Positions 51,585-61,006 are shown, counted from the first letter of the stretch. The stretch is DNA of 64,000 nt from Parachryseolinea silvisoli (GCF_021190955.1 NZ_JAIOAO010000001.1:1488001-1552000); one strand, 5' to 3'. Program-made: numbers and translations. Notes: generated by a model from the sequence alone, not told the origin.

Positions 51585-52826
51585 TCACTCGTAGTGCAGC
51601 GCATCGATTGGGTTCAACCTGGCTGCCTTACGGGCTGGAAAATATCCAAAGCCGACGCCGATCATGGCAGAAAAACCAAAGCCGATCACAATGGAAGTAT
51701 AGGAGGTAGGAATGAAAAAACCCGTAAACTTATAGATTAAAAAATTACCCAGCACCCCCAGGCCAATACCGACCACGCCGCCGGCAGCGCTGAGGGCCAC
51801 CGCCTCGATCAGGAACTGGGTTAGAATATCACTTTCCCGCGCCCCCAACGCCAGGCGAATGCCGATTTCGCGCGTTCTCTCCGTCACAGACACCAGCATA
51901 ATATTCATAATTCCGATCCCACCTACCAGCAGGGATATACTGGCGATCGCCGCCAACAGAATTGTCAGAATGCCGGTGATCTGACCGGTAATCTCCATAA
52001 GCTCCAACTGTGTCATAACCTCAAAGTCATCCGGTTCGTCCGGCAGAAGCTTATGCGACTCCCGCAGCAAGGCTATTGTCTCTTGTTTGGCATCTTCGAC
52101 ATGATCTTCCGCGATTGCGCTGGCCAGCATACTGTTAAAATTTACATCGCCATAAAGTCTGTTCACCACGGTGGTATAAGGTGCGACCACCATATCGTCC
52201 TGGTCCTGCCCCATAAACTGACCCTGCTCTTCCAGTAACCCTATGATCGTAAAGGGCACTGTATTGATCCGGACCTCCTGTCCGATTGGATCCAGGTTCG
52301 GAAAGAGCTCCTCACGGATCGTTTCGCCGATCAGGCATACTTTCTTCGCCGCCTTTACGTCGGCCAGTGTAAACCCTTCGCCTGAAATTACTTGTAAGGC
52401 CATAATATCAAAATGCTGATCGGATACACCGTAGACAAACGAATTTTTATTCCCCCACGGGCTGATCACCCGGACGCCCAGGCCTACAACCGGTGATACT
52501 CTATTTATCCAAACGGCATTTTGCTGCAACATCTCATAATCCTTCACCGTGATGGGCTTGCCCACGCGAACGACGATCCCTCCTCTTGGTTCCTGTTTGG
52601 CGCGAATCATGACCATGTTTACGCCAAGGCCTTCAATCTGCTTTTCGATCTCGAGCCGTGCACCTTCCCCGGCAGAGATTGTCATGATCACCGCAGCGAC
52701 CCCGATAATAATCCCGAGTGTCGTAAGAAAACTTCGGTTGCGATTTTTAACGATGGCCTCCAATGCGATGTGAACGATCTTCGCGACAAAGGCAAGCGAG
52801 GTTTTTGTGCCCTTCAAAGTATTCAT
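51585..52826 (-). CDS. MacB-type ABC transporter permease
   Basis: The 413-residue protein has an N-terminal membrane helix (LTTLGIIIGVAAVIMTISAGEG), a large periplasmic MacB domain (about 65-270) and three C-terminal helices with IASISLLVGGIGIMNIMLVSVTERTREIGIRLALGAR and the final RLNPIDALHYE. It forms a tripartite efflux pump with the ATPase (4-bp overlap), the membrane-fusion protein and TolC-like protein. Substrate unknown. Confidence 0.9.
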   Translation of the reverse strand: MNTLKGTKTSLAFVAKIVHIALEAIVKNRNRSFLTTLGIIIGVAAVIMTISAGEGARLEIEKQIEGLGVNMVMIRAKQEPRGGIVVRVGKPITVKDYEMLQQNAVWINRVSPVVGLGVRVISPWGNKNSFVYGVSDQHFDIMALQVISGEGFTLADVKAAKKVCLIGETIREELFPNLDPIGQEVRINTVPFTIIGLLEEQGQFMGQDQDDMVVAPYTTVVNRLYGDVNFNSMLASAIAEDHVEDAKQETIALLRESHKLLPDEPDDFEVMTQLELMEITGQITGILTILLAAIASISLLVGGIGIMNIMLVSVTERTREIGIRLALGARESDILTQFLIEAVALSAAGGVVGIGLGVLGNFLIYKFTGFFIPTSYTSIVIGFGFSAMIGVGFGYFPARKAARLNPIDALHYE

Positions 52827-53560
52827 ATCGTCTTGTTGGATGTAGGTAGGTGTACGGGGGTTCTTTGCGCAACCGTCTGGTCGGCGGCAATGATTCCATC
52901 CCGGAACGTGACAATCCGTTTGGCATATTGCGCAATATCGGGCTCATGCGTAATCATGATGATGGTCTTCCCTGCGTCGTTAAGTCGTACGAAAAGCTCG
53001 GCAATCTCAATGCTCGCCTTGCTATCCAGATTTCCGGTTGCCTCATCGGCGAGGATGATGGCGGGATCGTTGACCAGCGCACGTGCGATGGCTACGCGCT
53101 GCTGTTGACCACCCGACATCTGGTTGGGTTTATGATGCAGTCGATCGCCCAACCCAACCTGCTGTAGTGCTTTGGTAGCAATTTCCCGTGGGTTACCGAA
53201 AAGCGACGAGCGATTGTAAACCAGCGGCAACCCGACATTTTCAAGCGCAGTGGTTCGCGGCAGAAGATTATAGCTTTGAAAAATAAAACCGATCTTTTGA
53301 TTCCGCACATCGGCGAGCTCATTCTTATCCAATCCGGTCACGTGAACACCGTCTAAAAAGTATTCTCCGGTAGTGGGTTTATCCAGACATCCGAGAATAC
53401 TGAGCAGCGTTGATTTCCCCGAGCCTGAAGCGCCCATAATGGCCACGAACTCGCCCGGCCCAATAACTAAGTCGACGTCCTTCAGCGCATGGACTTCAAT
53501 GTCCCCGTTTCGAAATATTCGAGACAATTTCTTCACTTCAATTACATTGGGGGCAGCCAT
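52823..53560 (-). CDS. MacB-type ABC transporter ATP-binding protein
   Basis: The 245-residue ATPase has Walker A GASGSGKSTLLSIL, Q-loop FIFQSYNLLPRTTALENV, signature MSGGQQQRVAIARAL, Walker B IILADEATGNLDS and H-loop MITHEP, a LolD/MacB-like pattern. It overlaps the permease by 4 bp and follows the membrane-fusion gene after 2 bp. Confidence 0.92.
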   Translation of the reverse strand: MAAPNVIEVKKLSRIFRNGDIEVHALKDVDLVIGPGEFVAIMGASGSGKSTLLSILGCLDKPTTGEYFLDGVHVTGLDKNELADVRNQKIGFIFQSYNLLPRTTALENVGLPLVYNRSSLFGNPREIATKALQQVGLGDRLHHKPNQMSGGQQQRVAIARALVNDPAIILADEATGNLDSKASIEIAELFVRLNDAGKTIIMITHEPDIAQYAKRIVTFRDGIIAADQTVAQRTPVHLPTSNKTI

Positions 53561-53562
53561 AT

Positions 53563-54786
53563 CTATTTCTTTTCTTCATTAACCCCTCCGATGATCGTAG
53601 CTCCTTCGGGCAATGCGTTTCCTCCAACAACCGACACGATTTGCGACCGTAAACCGGTGGTGATACCCAAGTTCACAAAGGCGAAATCCACTTGCTTACC
53701 GCGCACCTGAAAAAATATAGCCCCTAGCTTTGCAGGAAGTGCTTTACGAAATCCGCCAGTGCTCAACGCACCCTCGTTTTCAAGCGATGCAACAAACGCG
53801 CGTCGTACCGAATCAGGAAGTGCTTCGGCCTTCTTGCGCACGATCGGACGGATTTCCTTGCTCATCGTAACATCCGGACGAAAGCGCAACGCAGCGTTGT
53901 TTAAAATCATGACGTCACGGGCTACTTCAGTTATGAATTCCAGGTTGGCGGTCATACCCGGCAATAAAAAACCCTTGGCGTTGTCTACATCGACCACCAC
54001 TTTATAATTCACGACATTGTTGATCGCAACGGGCTCCAGACGGATTTGACTCACCGTGCCATAAAATTTTTTGTCGGGATAGGTTTGTACAACGAATCGA
54101 ACGGGCATGCCCTTCTGAATGTATCCGATATCGCTCTCGTCGACATCCGCCAGGATTTGCATTTTGGCGAGGTCTTCCGCGATGATAAATAACGTGGGCG
54201 TGGCAAAGCTGGCGGCTACGGTCTGCCCTTCTTCAATGGACCGGCCCGTGACAACACCGGCGATAGGTGAAGTTATCCGCGCATAGGCCAGGTTAACGCC
54301 CGCCGTTCGAACGCCCGCTTCTGCAGCCTTTTTGCTACCGAGAGCCTGCTGGTAGGTAAACTTAGAATCGTTTAGTTCCTTCTCCGTTATTACTTTGCCT
54401 TCGAACAACGCCCGGTTTCGGGTATATTCTTCATCCGCCTGTGCCAGCCTGGTATCCGCTATGGAGAAACTGGCACGTGCGTTCGCCAGCGCAGCATCAA
54501 GGAGCCGCACATCAATTTCGGCCAGCAACTGCCCTGCTCGCACGGTGTCGTTGTAATCTGCATAGATTTTCCGGATCGTGCCCGAGATTTGGGTGCCAAC
54601 CTGCAGCGTATTAATGGCTTCTAATTTACCGGTACTTGTGACAGAAGATTCGATATCACCATGTTCAAGTGAGACGAACGTGTAGCTGCGCTTTTTAGCA
54701 TCAATAGTCGGCTTTACATACCAAAAATATCCAGCAGCCAGGATTACTATGCCGATGACAAACCAAAAAAAATTACGGGTTTTCAT
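53563..54786 (-). CDS. HlyD/MacA-like efflux membrane-fusion protein
   Basis: The 407-residue protein has one N-terminal membrane segment (NFFWFVIGIVILAAGYFWY), a lipoyl-like domain (VTSTGKLEAINTLQVGTQISGTI), a helical hairpin (LDAALANARASFSIADTRLAQADEEY), a barrel with SPIAGVVTGRSIEEGQTVAASF and a membrane-proximal domain. It links the ABC transporter to the TolC-like channel. The start at 54786 (MKTRNFF) is two codons after another ATG (54792); both overlap the TolC-like gene's end. Confidence 0.9.
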   Translation of the reverse strand: MKTRNFFWFVIGIVILAAGYFWYVKPTIDAKKRSYTFVSLEHGDIESSVTSTGKLEAINTLQVGTQISGTIRKIYADYNDTVRAGQLLAEIDVRLLDAALANARASFSIADTRLAQADEEYTRNRALFEGKVITEKELNDSKFTYQQALGSKKAAEAGVRTAGVNLAYARITSPIAGVVTGRSIEEGQTVAASFATPTLFIIAEDLAKMQILADVDESDIGYIQKGMPVRFVVQTYPDKKFYGTVSQIRLEPVAINNVVNYKVVVDVDNAKGFLLPGMTANLEFITEVARDVMILNNAALRFRPDVTMSKEIRPIVRKKAEALPDSVRRAFVASLENEGALSTGGFRKALPAKLGAIFFQVRGKQVDFAFVNLGITTGLRSQIVSVVGGNALPEGATIIGGVNEEKK

Positions 54787-56095
54787 GTCCAACTAATAAT
54801 TGTATATCACAATACTTCGATTTATAGTCTGCAATAGACTGAAAATAACTCAGGCGCGCGCTGACGTAATCAAGCTCCGCACTATTTACTTCCAGCAAGC
54901 TTGCCCTGCCGTAGTGATACCGCTCTTTGACCAGCTTTACAGCTTTTTCGGCCAATTGGATATTGTCCCTTTGCACGGCAATACGCTCTTTTGAATAATT
55001 TAATCGCGACACCAGTTCTGCAAACCTCGCCTCGTTGTAACCGCAGGCGTGATTGAGTTCAATGCGTGCAATTCCTTCTGCAAGAAGAGACTGTTGCACA
55101 CGACTTCGTGTGATCATCCCGTTAAAGAGAGGCACCTGTAACCGCAGCCCTACCGCACTTGTCAGCACCCACTGATATTGCGAAAAGCGAAAGTCGTTTT
55201 GCTGGCTTTGATATTGATACGTGCCCGTGCCGCTCAACACCGGGTAATAAGCAGCACGCGCCATACCGGTCTGCCACTGTGCTAGCAGTACCTGTTGTTC
55301 CCTTTGTCGTAAAACGCTATTGTTCGTTAGTTCACTGGCGTCGGGAATGAGCATGAGCTCGTAATCCTGCAGGTAAAGCGAATCGATCAGGCTTATTGTT
55401 GTTTCAGGAGGAACCCCCAATAACAGCTTTAACGCATTCTGCGCCGGCACTACATGATCGCGGGCATCCAATAAGTCATTCCGAAACACCGCCACACGCA
55501 CGCGCGCCGACGTTTCATCAAACTCGGTCGCCACACCTCTTGCAGTTTTTTCAACGATCAGAAGGTGATTATTTTCGGCATGGTGTAGTGCCTTTTCGCG
55601 GACCCGCACAGTCTCCGTTGCCAGCAAACAGACATAATATGCTTTCTTTACATCGGCGGTAACGGTCTGGCGGATTTGCCTGAGTTGCTCCCGTTGCCAG
55701 GGGAAGTTCTGCTGCGCGTAACTCCGCGCAAAGATATTGTAACGAGAATACAGGGGTACCGTTAGATCTAAATACGCATTAAAATTATTGTCCGCACCGA
55801 TCTTGGTAGCTCCACCAAGGCCGAAGCTTTCTGGGAAGAAAATAACCGGCCTGTCGATGTTGCGCGTGTAGTTTCCGGTTAGCGTAAGACGCGGCATAAA
55901 ATTACCCTTTGCTTCCCGTACCTGTAAATCGGCACGCCGAACCTGATCTGACGCCACCGATATGTCAGCATTATTCCGCAACGCCAATACCACGGCGTCG
56001 TTCTCTGATAACGAAAGCGCCAATGGCGAGGTTTGTGCTTGCAAACCCGAAGCCATCAAACAAAATGCTGCCAAAAGAAAAACGAATTGTTGCAT
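54773..56095 (-). CDS. TolC-like outer-membrane efflux protein
   Basis: The 440-residue precursor has a signal peptide (MQQFVFLLAAFCLMASGLQAQ) and two OEP repeats with long helices (SDQVRRADLQVREAKGNFMPRLTLTG, SRVQQSLLAEGIARIELNHACGYN and RYHYGRASLLEVNSAELDYVSARLSYF). First gene of the exporter operon that runs to the permease at 51585. The start at 56095 begins the signal peptide. Its promoter lies in the divergent region with OsmC, which contains two operators. Confidence 0.88.
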   Translation of the reverse strand: MQQFVFLLAAFCLMASGLQAQTSPLALSLSENDAVVLALRNNADISVASDQVRRADLQVREAKGNFMPRLTLTGNYTRNIDRPVIFFPESFGLGGATKIGADNNFNAYLDLTVPLYSRYNIFARSYAQQNFPWQREQLRQIRQTVTADVKKAYYVCLLATETVRVREKALHHAENNHLLIVEKTARGVATEFDETSARVRVAVFRNDLLDARDHVVPAQNALKLLLGVPPETTISLIDSLYLQDYELMLIPDASELTNNSVLRQREQQVLLAQWQTGMARAAYYPVLSGTGTYQYQSQQNDFRFSQYQWVLTSAVGLRLQVPLFNGMITRSRVQQSLLAEGIARIELNHACGYNEARFAELVSRLNYSKERIAVQRDNIQLAEKAVKLVKERYHYGRASLLEVNSAELDYVSARLSYFQSIADYKSKYCDIQLLVGHENP

Positions 56096-56234
56096 AAAGC
56101 TGGTCATCAGAATATGGATCGAAATTGAACTTATAGAAGGGATACTGAAATGATAACCATCCTCCGCAATAAGGACCTTCGTCGTTACTTCTCCCGTACT
56201 GCATCACGGGCTACGCGCGTTGGCTTGTAATACA

Positions 56235-56299
56235 TGACTATGATCAATGTGTAAGCTGACCAATATCATTCATGCCCGGCACAGAACGTTGCACTTTCG
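56235..56299 (+). promoter_or_regulatory. double FNR/CRP-like operator plus -7-like box for OsmC gene
   Basis: Two perfect sites, TGAC-TATG-ATCA (56235-56246) and TGAC-CAAT-ATCA (56257-56268), have a 22-bp centre distance, about two helical turns. The proximal one is exactly 23 nt before CACTTTCG (56292-56299; four of six matches). This layout would place sites near -41.5 and -63.5. Confidence 0.65.
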
Positions 56300-56303
56300 T
56301 AGC

Positions 56304-56756
56304 ATGGATGCACACAATTACACAGTCAAGGTCGCCTGGAACAGAGACCGCCGCGGGATGATGTGGTCGCCGGATTTTGAATCTCATGGCGGCAATGGAA
56401 ATCGTATTGAAGTGGCCACGCCACCTGAATTTCCCGGGGGCGTTGCCGGGGTATGGTCACCCGAGCACCTGCTGACGGGGGCTGTCGCCAGTTGTTTTAT
56501 GACAACGTTTCTGGCAATCGCCGAAAAATCAAAACTCGAATTTATATCCTTTTCCTGCCACGCAGAAGGAACACTTGATACAGTCGACGGGAAACTGCAG
56601 ATTACGGAGGTGCTACTAGTTCCATCCATTTGCCTGGATTCGGCCGACGATCGCGACAAGGCGGTACGCGTACTGGAAAAGACCGAGCGGGCTTGTCCCA
56701 TCACGCATTCGCTTAAAGCAACGGTAAATGTTAAGATGGTAGTAGAGACACCGTAA
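56304..56756 (+). CDS. OsmC-family peroxiredoxin
   Basis: The 150-residue protein has both catalytic cysteines of the family: Cys64 in GAVASCFMTTFL and Cys131 in TERACPITHSLK, with the FPGGVAGVWSPEHLLTGA lead. It reduces organic hydroperoxides. The ATG at 56304 follows the -7 box closely; an earlier in-frame start at 56247 lies within the operators. Confidence 0.9.
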   Translation: MDAHNYTVKVAWNRDRRGMMWSPDFESHGGNGNRIEVATPPEFPGGVAGVWSPEHLLTGAVASCFMTTFLAIAEKSKLEFISFSCHAEGTLDTVDGKLQITEVLLVPSICLDSADDRDKAVRVLEKTERACPITHSLKATVNVKMVVETP

Positions 56757-56767
56757 GTAAATCTTCC

Positions 56768-57838
56768 CTAGTCAGGGTTGATACGCTTTCCTCCTGTTGG
56801 ATCAGTGCCCAGGATCATTGAAAACGTTTTCCAGCGCACGTTGTGATCAGCGAGCAGCTTCGCAATCCCTACAAACGGGACAAAGAGAATCATGCCCGCC
56901 ACGCCCCACAGGACGCCACCCACAAAAATAGCCACCAGCATAACCAACGTGTTAACATTAAGCCGGCTGCTGACCGCTACCGGAAAAATAATATTGGCTT
57001 CCAGGTATTGTACGAATGCAAAAACTCCTACGACGCCCAATGGATACCAGACGGAGTCATAGGTAATCCAGGCCATCGCCATGGGCAACAGCGAGCCGAC
57101 CAGGATACCAACGTACGGTATAAAAGTAAGAATGGAGGCTATAAATCCAAATAGCACGGCATGGGGCACGCCAAGCAACAGAAGACCGACACTGTTCAGT
57201 ACACCTACAACCAGGTATACGATCGCCATACCTTTTATAAAGCGATAATATGTCTCGATTGTGAGCGTTATCATATGGCGAAGATCTTCCACGCGTGTAT
57301 GCGGGAATATGCGTACTAAAATTTTCATCCAGTATCGTCGGTAGTACAGAATTAGCGCAGCGTACACTGGAACCAGAATCAACAACACAACGGACGAAGC
57401 AGACGCCGATAGCATGCGACCGATAACGCCGACGACACTACCACGCGATTGATCCGACAAGCCGGACAACCATGCTTGCTGTTCCTGGCGGGACAGCCCC
57501 AGTGTTTCCAGCCAAACCATCAGTTCGGTTATTGACGCAGTGACCTTTGCGTGAATGACTGGCCACTCGTCGAGAAATTCAACAAATTGATACACCAGCA
57601 AGCCAACCAGGAGCAAGCCAACCAGCATAAGTCCCGTCAGGCAAAGAATGATTGCCGTCATCGTATGAAGACCTCGGTCCTCGAGCCAGCGGCATAGGGG
57701 GTATAATACAAAACTAATCAGCAGCGCAAAACTGACAGGTATAAAAATACTCTTTCCGAAAAAAAGAATGACACTACCGTAAACAATGTATTGCAATACA
57801 CTTACAGCCAGCGGTCGATGGGGCACGATAGTTCTCAT
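56768..57838 (-). CDS. AI-2E-family (PerM-like) transporter
   Basis: The 356-residue membrane protein has about eight helices and the family segments VLQYIVYGSVILFFGKSIFIPVSFALLISFVLYPL, LILVPVYAALILYYRR, GVPHAVLFGFIASILTFIPYVG and VGGVLWGVAGMILFVPFVGIAKLL. The real substrate of this family is often not AI-2. Its start overlaps the end of the upstream small gene by 4 bp, so it is the last gene of the PEP-synthase operon. Confidence 0.88.
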   Translation of the reverse strand: MRTIVPHRPLAVSVLQYIVYGSVILFFGKSIFIPVSFALLISFVLYPLCRWLEDRGLHTMTAIILCLTGLMLVGLLLVGLLVYQFVEFLDEWPVIHAKVTASITELMVWLETLGLSRQEQQAWLSGLSDQSRGSVVGVIGRMLSASASSVVLLILVPVYAALILYYRRYWMKILVRIFPHTRVEDLRHMITLTIETYYRFIKGMAIVYLVVGVLNSVGLLLLGVPHAVLFGFIASILTFIPYVGILVGSLLPMAMAWITYDSVWYPLGVVGVFAFVQYLEANIIFPVAVSSRLNVNTLVMLVAIFVGGVLWGVAGMILFVPFVGIAKLLADHNVRWKTFSMILGTDPTGGKRINPD

Positions 57839-58263
57839 CCGACCTGATCCTGGTGCATTCGAACGTTCTCCGGCAGAATGAGCGCCTTCAGCGCGACCAG
57901 AGATTTATTTTCAAGTGGACTATCCGCCTGGAAGATACGTGTAATATCGGTTGCCGTGGCAACGATACGTTGCGCAAGGTCCACAGAGAACAATTCTGAA
58001 TGAAGCTTGTAAAAATGTACAAACTGATCAAAGGCGTAGCGTGCCGTCGTCTCCGCGCCCTGCAGCGCATCCAGGGTGGTCAGGATAAAATGCGTTTCAT
58101 CCGAGACAACGGATTTGGTTTTTTCATGGTTACGGGGTAGCCAGTCGCGGCTGATGAGCATTTTTAACTCAGCCACCTCCAGCGGCTTCACATGCTGTTC
58201 AGCCGCAATGGCGTAGAAGATGGTGCCGATTTGTTCGAAGATGTCTCGATTCTCGATTTTCAT
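57835..58263 (-). CDS. hypothetical helical protein between PEP synthase and AI-2E gene
   Basis: The 142-residue protein is mainly helical, without signal peptide or membrane segment. The first part (IFEQIGTIFYAIAAEQHVKPLEVAELKMLI) recalls TerB-like acidic helical bundles, but the match is weak. It starts 11 bp after PEP synthase and overlaps the AI-2E gene by 4 bp, so it is co-transcribed. Function unknown. Confidence 0.65.
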   Translation of the reverse strand: MKIENRDIFEQIGTIFYAIAAEQHVKPLEVAELKMLISRDWLPRNHEKTKSVVSDETHFILTTLDALQGAETTARYAFDQFVHFYKLHSELFSVDLAQRIVATATDITRIFQADSPLENKSLVALKALILPENVRMHQDQVG

Positions 58264-58274
58264 ATTGTTGTTTG

Positions 58275-60659
58275 TTAGATAGTAAGCAATTCTTTTTCTT
58301 CCGCCTGGTGAATGTTCTGTATGCCACGAATCAGCGCGTCCGGATTAAAGGAAACTGAGTCGATACCCAGCGATACCAGGAAACGGGCAAACGCAGGGTA
58401 ATCACTGGGCGCCTGTCCGCACAGCCCGACTTTGACACCGTTATCGTGCGCTGTCTCCACCAGACTGGCGATCAACATTTTTACCGCCTCATTATTTTCA
58501 TCGAACAGGTCACTGACAATCGCTGAGTCGCGGTCCAGGCCTAGCGTAAGCTGCGTCAGATCGTTCGAACCGATTGAGAATCCATCGAAGAGATGCGAAA
58601 ATTGCTTTGCCAGCAAAACGTTGCTTGGAATCTCAGCCATCATATATACCTCCAGTCCATGCTCATGGCGGGTGAGGCCGTGCCGTTGCATCACGACCAG
58701 TACTTGTTCGGCTTCCGCCAGCGTGCGACAAAAGGGTATCATAACCTTGACATTCGAAAGCATCATATCCTGCCGTACTTTCAGGATCGCCGCGCATTCC
58801 AGCCCAAAACCTTCAGTGTACCGTTCGTGATAGTACCGACTCGCGCCCCGAAAGCCTAACATCGGGTTTTCTTCTTCGGGCTCGAACATCTTTCCACCTA
58901 ACAACTTTGCGTATTCATTTGTTTTGAAATCACTCATACGCACGATCACGTCCCGGGGATAGAATGCCGCTGCCACCAGACCAATTGATTCGGCTAGCTT
59001 ATCCACGAAAAATTGCTTCCGGTCTGCATAATGACGGGTGAGCGCGGCGATCTGCTTTTTCTCAGCCCCTTCCGGCAACACATCATAGCGCACCAGCGCC
59101 ATGGGATGGATTTGCAACGTATTACTGATCATAAACTCCATGCGCAATAATCCAACACCCTGATTGGGGTACGATGCGTATAGCAATGCCTTTTCGGGAT
59201 CGGCCAGGATGAGCATGGGCTGCGTTTTTGTAGGCGGTAGCTGGTCGAGCTTCGTCTCCTTCTCTTCCCAAAGGAGCTTTCCGATATATACCTCCCCTAC
59301 GTCGCCATGGGCACAACATACGGTAATCTCCTGGCCATCTGCCAGAAACTCCGTGGCGGATGTTGTCCCGACGACCGCCGGAATACCGAGCTCCCGGGCG
59401 ATGATCGATGCATGGCTGGTCCTACCGCCCTTATTTGTCACGATACAAACCGCCTTCTTTAATAGCGCATTCCAATCCGGGTTGGTAATGTCTGCTACAA
59501 TGATATCGCCGGGTCGTACCTTATCTGAATCTACCAGCGAACGAACGAGGCAAACTCGTCCACTGACAATGGACCGTCCGACCGCCTTTCCCAGAAGTAT
59601 TGGTGTTTGCGTAGTCTTTAATTCATATTCCTTTACGGAGACTTTCCTGGCGCGGGCCAGTACTGTTTCCGGACGTGCCTGCACGATGTAGAGCTTGTTG
59701 GTCGTCCCATCTTTCGCCCATTCAATATCCATCGGCATTTTATAGTGCTTTTCGATCGCCATTGACCAACGTCCCAATACCGCAAGCTCATCATCAGAAA
59801 GAATATACTGATCGCGCTCGGCGGGGGTCGTGGTTTTCCATTCGATCGTTTTGTCGGGCATCTCCGAATATACCAGCTTCTGTTCCTTACTGCCCAGCAC
59901 CCGGTGTACGATCGCCATGCCATGACCTTCAAGCGCCGGCTTAAAGAGATAAAACTCATCCGTGTTGACAGCTCCCTGCACCACACTCTCGCCCAGACCC
60001 CACGCACCTGTTAGGTAGATCAGATTTTGGTTCCCGTTTTCAGGCTCGATCGTGAAGGCGACTCCCGCACTTCCCAGGTCTGAGCGGACCATATGCTGGA
60101 TGCCAACGGAGAGCAACACCTGGAAGTCCGAAAAACCATTGTCAATGCGATATTTGATCGCACGATCATTAAAAAGCGACTCATAGCATTTTTTCACCGC
60201 CACCAATACACTGTCAATACCTTGCACATGCAAATAAGACTCATGCTGCCCGGCAAAACTGGCGCTCGGCGAATCCTCGGCCGTGGCGCTGCTTCGTACA
60301 GCAACCGAATGAATAATATCGGACATCATCAGTGCCTGATATTCCTTGCGTATGGCCTCCTCTACGGCCAATGGCAATGAAGCCTTTCGAACAAGTGCCC
60401 GGCAAGCATCACCGACATCACATAAGTTTCCCAGTGACTCACGATCCAACGTCTTTAGCGTCGCACGCAGCGCCGGCTCCAAATCGTTGACAGTCAAAAA
60501 GGAGGTATAAGCGTCCACTGTTACAGCAAAGCCATTCGGCACCGCGACTCCCAAAGGCTTCAGTGCGGCCATCATCTCACCGAGTGAAGCATTTTTACCA
60601 CCTACAATGGCCACATCGGCCATCGCTACCTGATTGAGGGGTCGAATGAGCTGTTTCAT
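58275..60659 (-). CDS. ppsA: phosphoenolpyruvate synthase
   Basis: The 794-residue protein has the three PEP-synthase domains: an ATP-grasp domain (GGKNASLGEM, SVAVRSSATAEDSPSASFAGQHE), the swivelling phospho-His domain with His416 (TNKGGRTSHASIIARELG), and a C-terminal TIM barrel ending GLCGQAPSDYPAFARFLVSLGIDSVSFNPDA. It makes PEP from pyruvate and ATP. Length is normal. It heads a three-gene operon with a perfect operator/-7 arrangement, which suggests gluconeogenic rerouting during growth arrest. Confidence 0.93.
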   Translation of the reverse strand: MKQLIRPLNQVAMADVAIVGGKNASLGEMMAALKPLGVAVPNGFAVTVDAYTSFLTVNDLEPALRATLKTLDRESLGNLCDVGDACRALVRKASLPLAVEEAIRKEYQALMMSDIIHSVAVRSSATAEDSPSASFAGQHESYLHVQGIDSVLVAVKKCYESLFNDRAIKYRIDNGFSDFQVLLSVGIQHMVRSDLGSAGVAFTIEPENGNQNLIYLTGAWGLGESVVQGAVNTDEFYLFKPALEGHGMAIVHRVLGSKEQKLVYSEMPDKTIEWKTTTPAERDQYILSDDELAVLGRWSMAIEKHYKMPMDIEWAKDGTTNKLYIVQARPETVLARARKVSVKEYELKTTQTPILLGKAVGRSIVSGRVCLVRSLVDSDKVRPGDIIVADITNPDWNALLKKAVCIVTNKGGRTSHASIIARELGIPAVVGTTSATEFLADGQEITVCCAHGDVGEVYIGKLLWEEKETKLDQLPPTKTQPMLILADPEKALLYASYPNQGVGLLRMEFMISNTLQIHPMALVRYDVLPEGAEKKQIAALTRHYADRKQFFVDKLAESIGLVAAAFYPRDVIVRMSDFKTNEYAKLLGGKMFEPEEENPMLGFRGASRYYHERYTEGFGLECAAILKVRQDMMLSNVKVMIPFCRTLAEAEQVLVVMQRHGLTRHEHGLEVYMMAEIPSNVLLAKQFSHLFDGFSIGSNDLTQLTLGLDRDSAIVSDLFDENNEAVKMLIASLVETAHDNGVKVGLCGQAPSDYPAFARFLVSLGIDSVSFNPDALIRGIQNIHQAEEKELLTI

Positions 60660-60696
60660 GATTGGCTGCGTTTTTGGGGATTAACTGGCAGGTAAA

Positions 60697-60739
60697 CAAA
60701 CTTACGTGGTGGCAGCACCGCTATCGATGATGAACATCA
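60697..60739 (-). promoter_or_regulatory. FNR/CRP-like operator plus perfect -7 box for PEP-synthase operon
   Basis: On the minus strand the site at 60739-60728 (TGAT-GTTC-ATCA) is followed after exactly 23 nt by TAAGTTTG (60704-60697), a perfect TAnnTTTG. The ATG is 37 nt further. Confidence 0.8.
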
Positions 60740-60862
60740 CCGCTTGGTGGGATAGAAATCACGCAACAACAGCATGACAAAAAACGCCAAAGGCTTTACA
60801 GCAGATTTGCTTATCCATAAGATATAGACAGGCAATAACGGATTTGTAAACTTAAGCAAAGG

Positions 60863-60952
60863 TCATGGCGAAGAAACCACAACAGTAAGTACAAGTAATA
60901 ATATAGCCAGTCCATGTATCAAGAATATCCACCGTTTCCTATCTTCTGTCAT
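60863..60952 (-). CDS. possible small single-helix membrane peptide
   Basis: A 29-codon frame within the 60740-61006 gap starts MTEDRKRWIFLIHGL and continues with a hydrophobic helix. The charged-then-hydrophobic layout is that of small membrane proteins. It lies 54 bp downstream of the Usp gene on the same strand and could be co-transcribed. No homology is recognised, so it may be spurious. Confidence 0.3.
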   Translation of the reverse strand: MTEDRKRWIFLIHGLAILLLVLTVVVSSP

Positions 60953-61006
60953 ATCTCAGCGCGAGAATAGGATTCGTATGTAGCGGCAAACAACCATCCT
61001 GATGTG

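Noticed and set aside
51410-51604. Longer N-terminus of the L,D-transpeptidase
   Set aside because: The extension precedes a signal segment and overlaps the permease gene; ATG 51409 gives the signal peptide directly.
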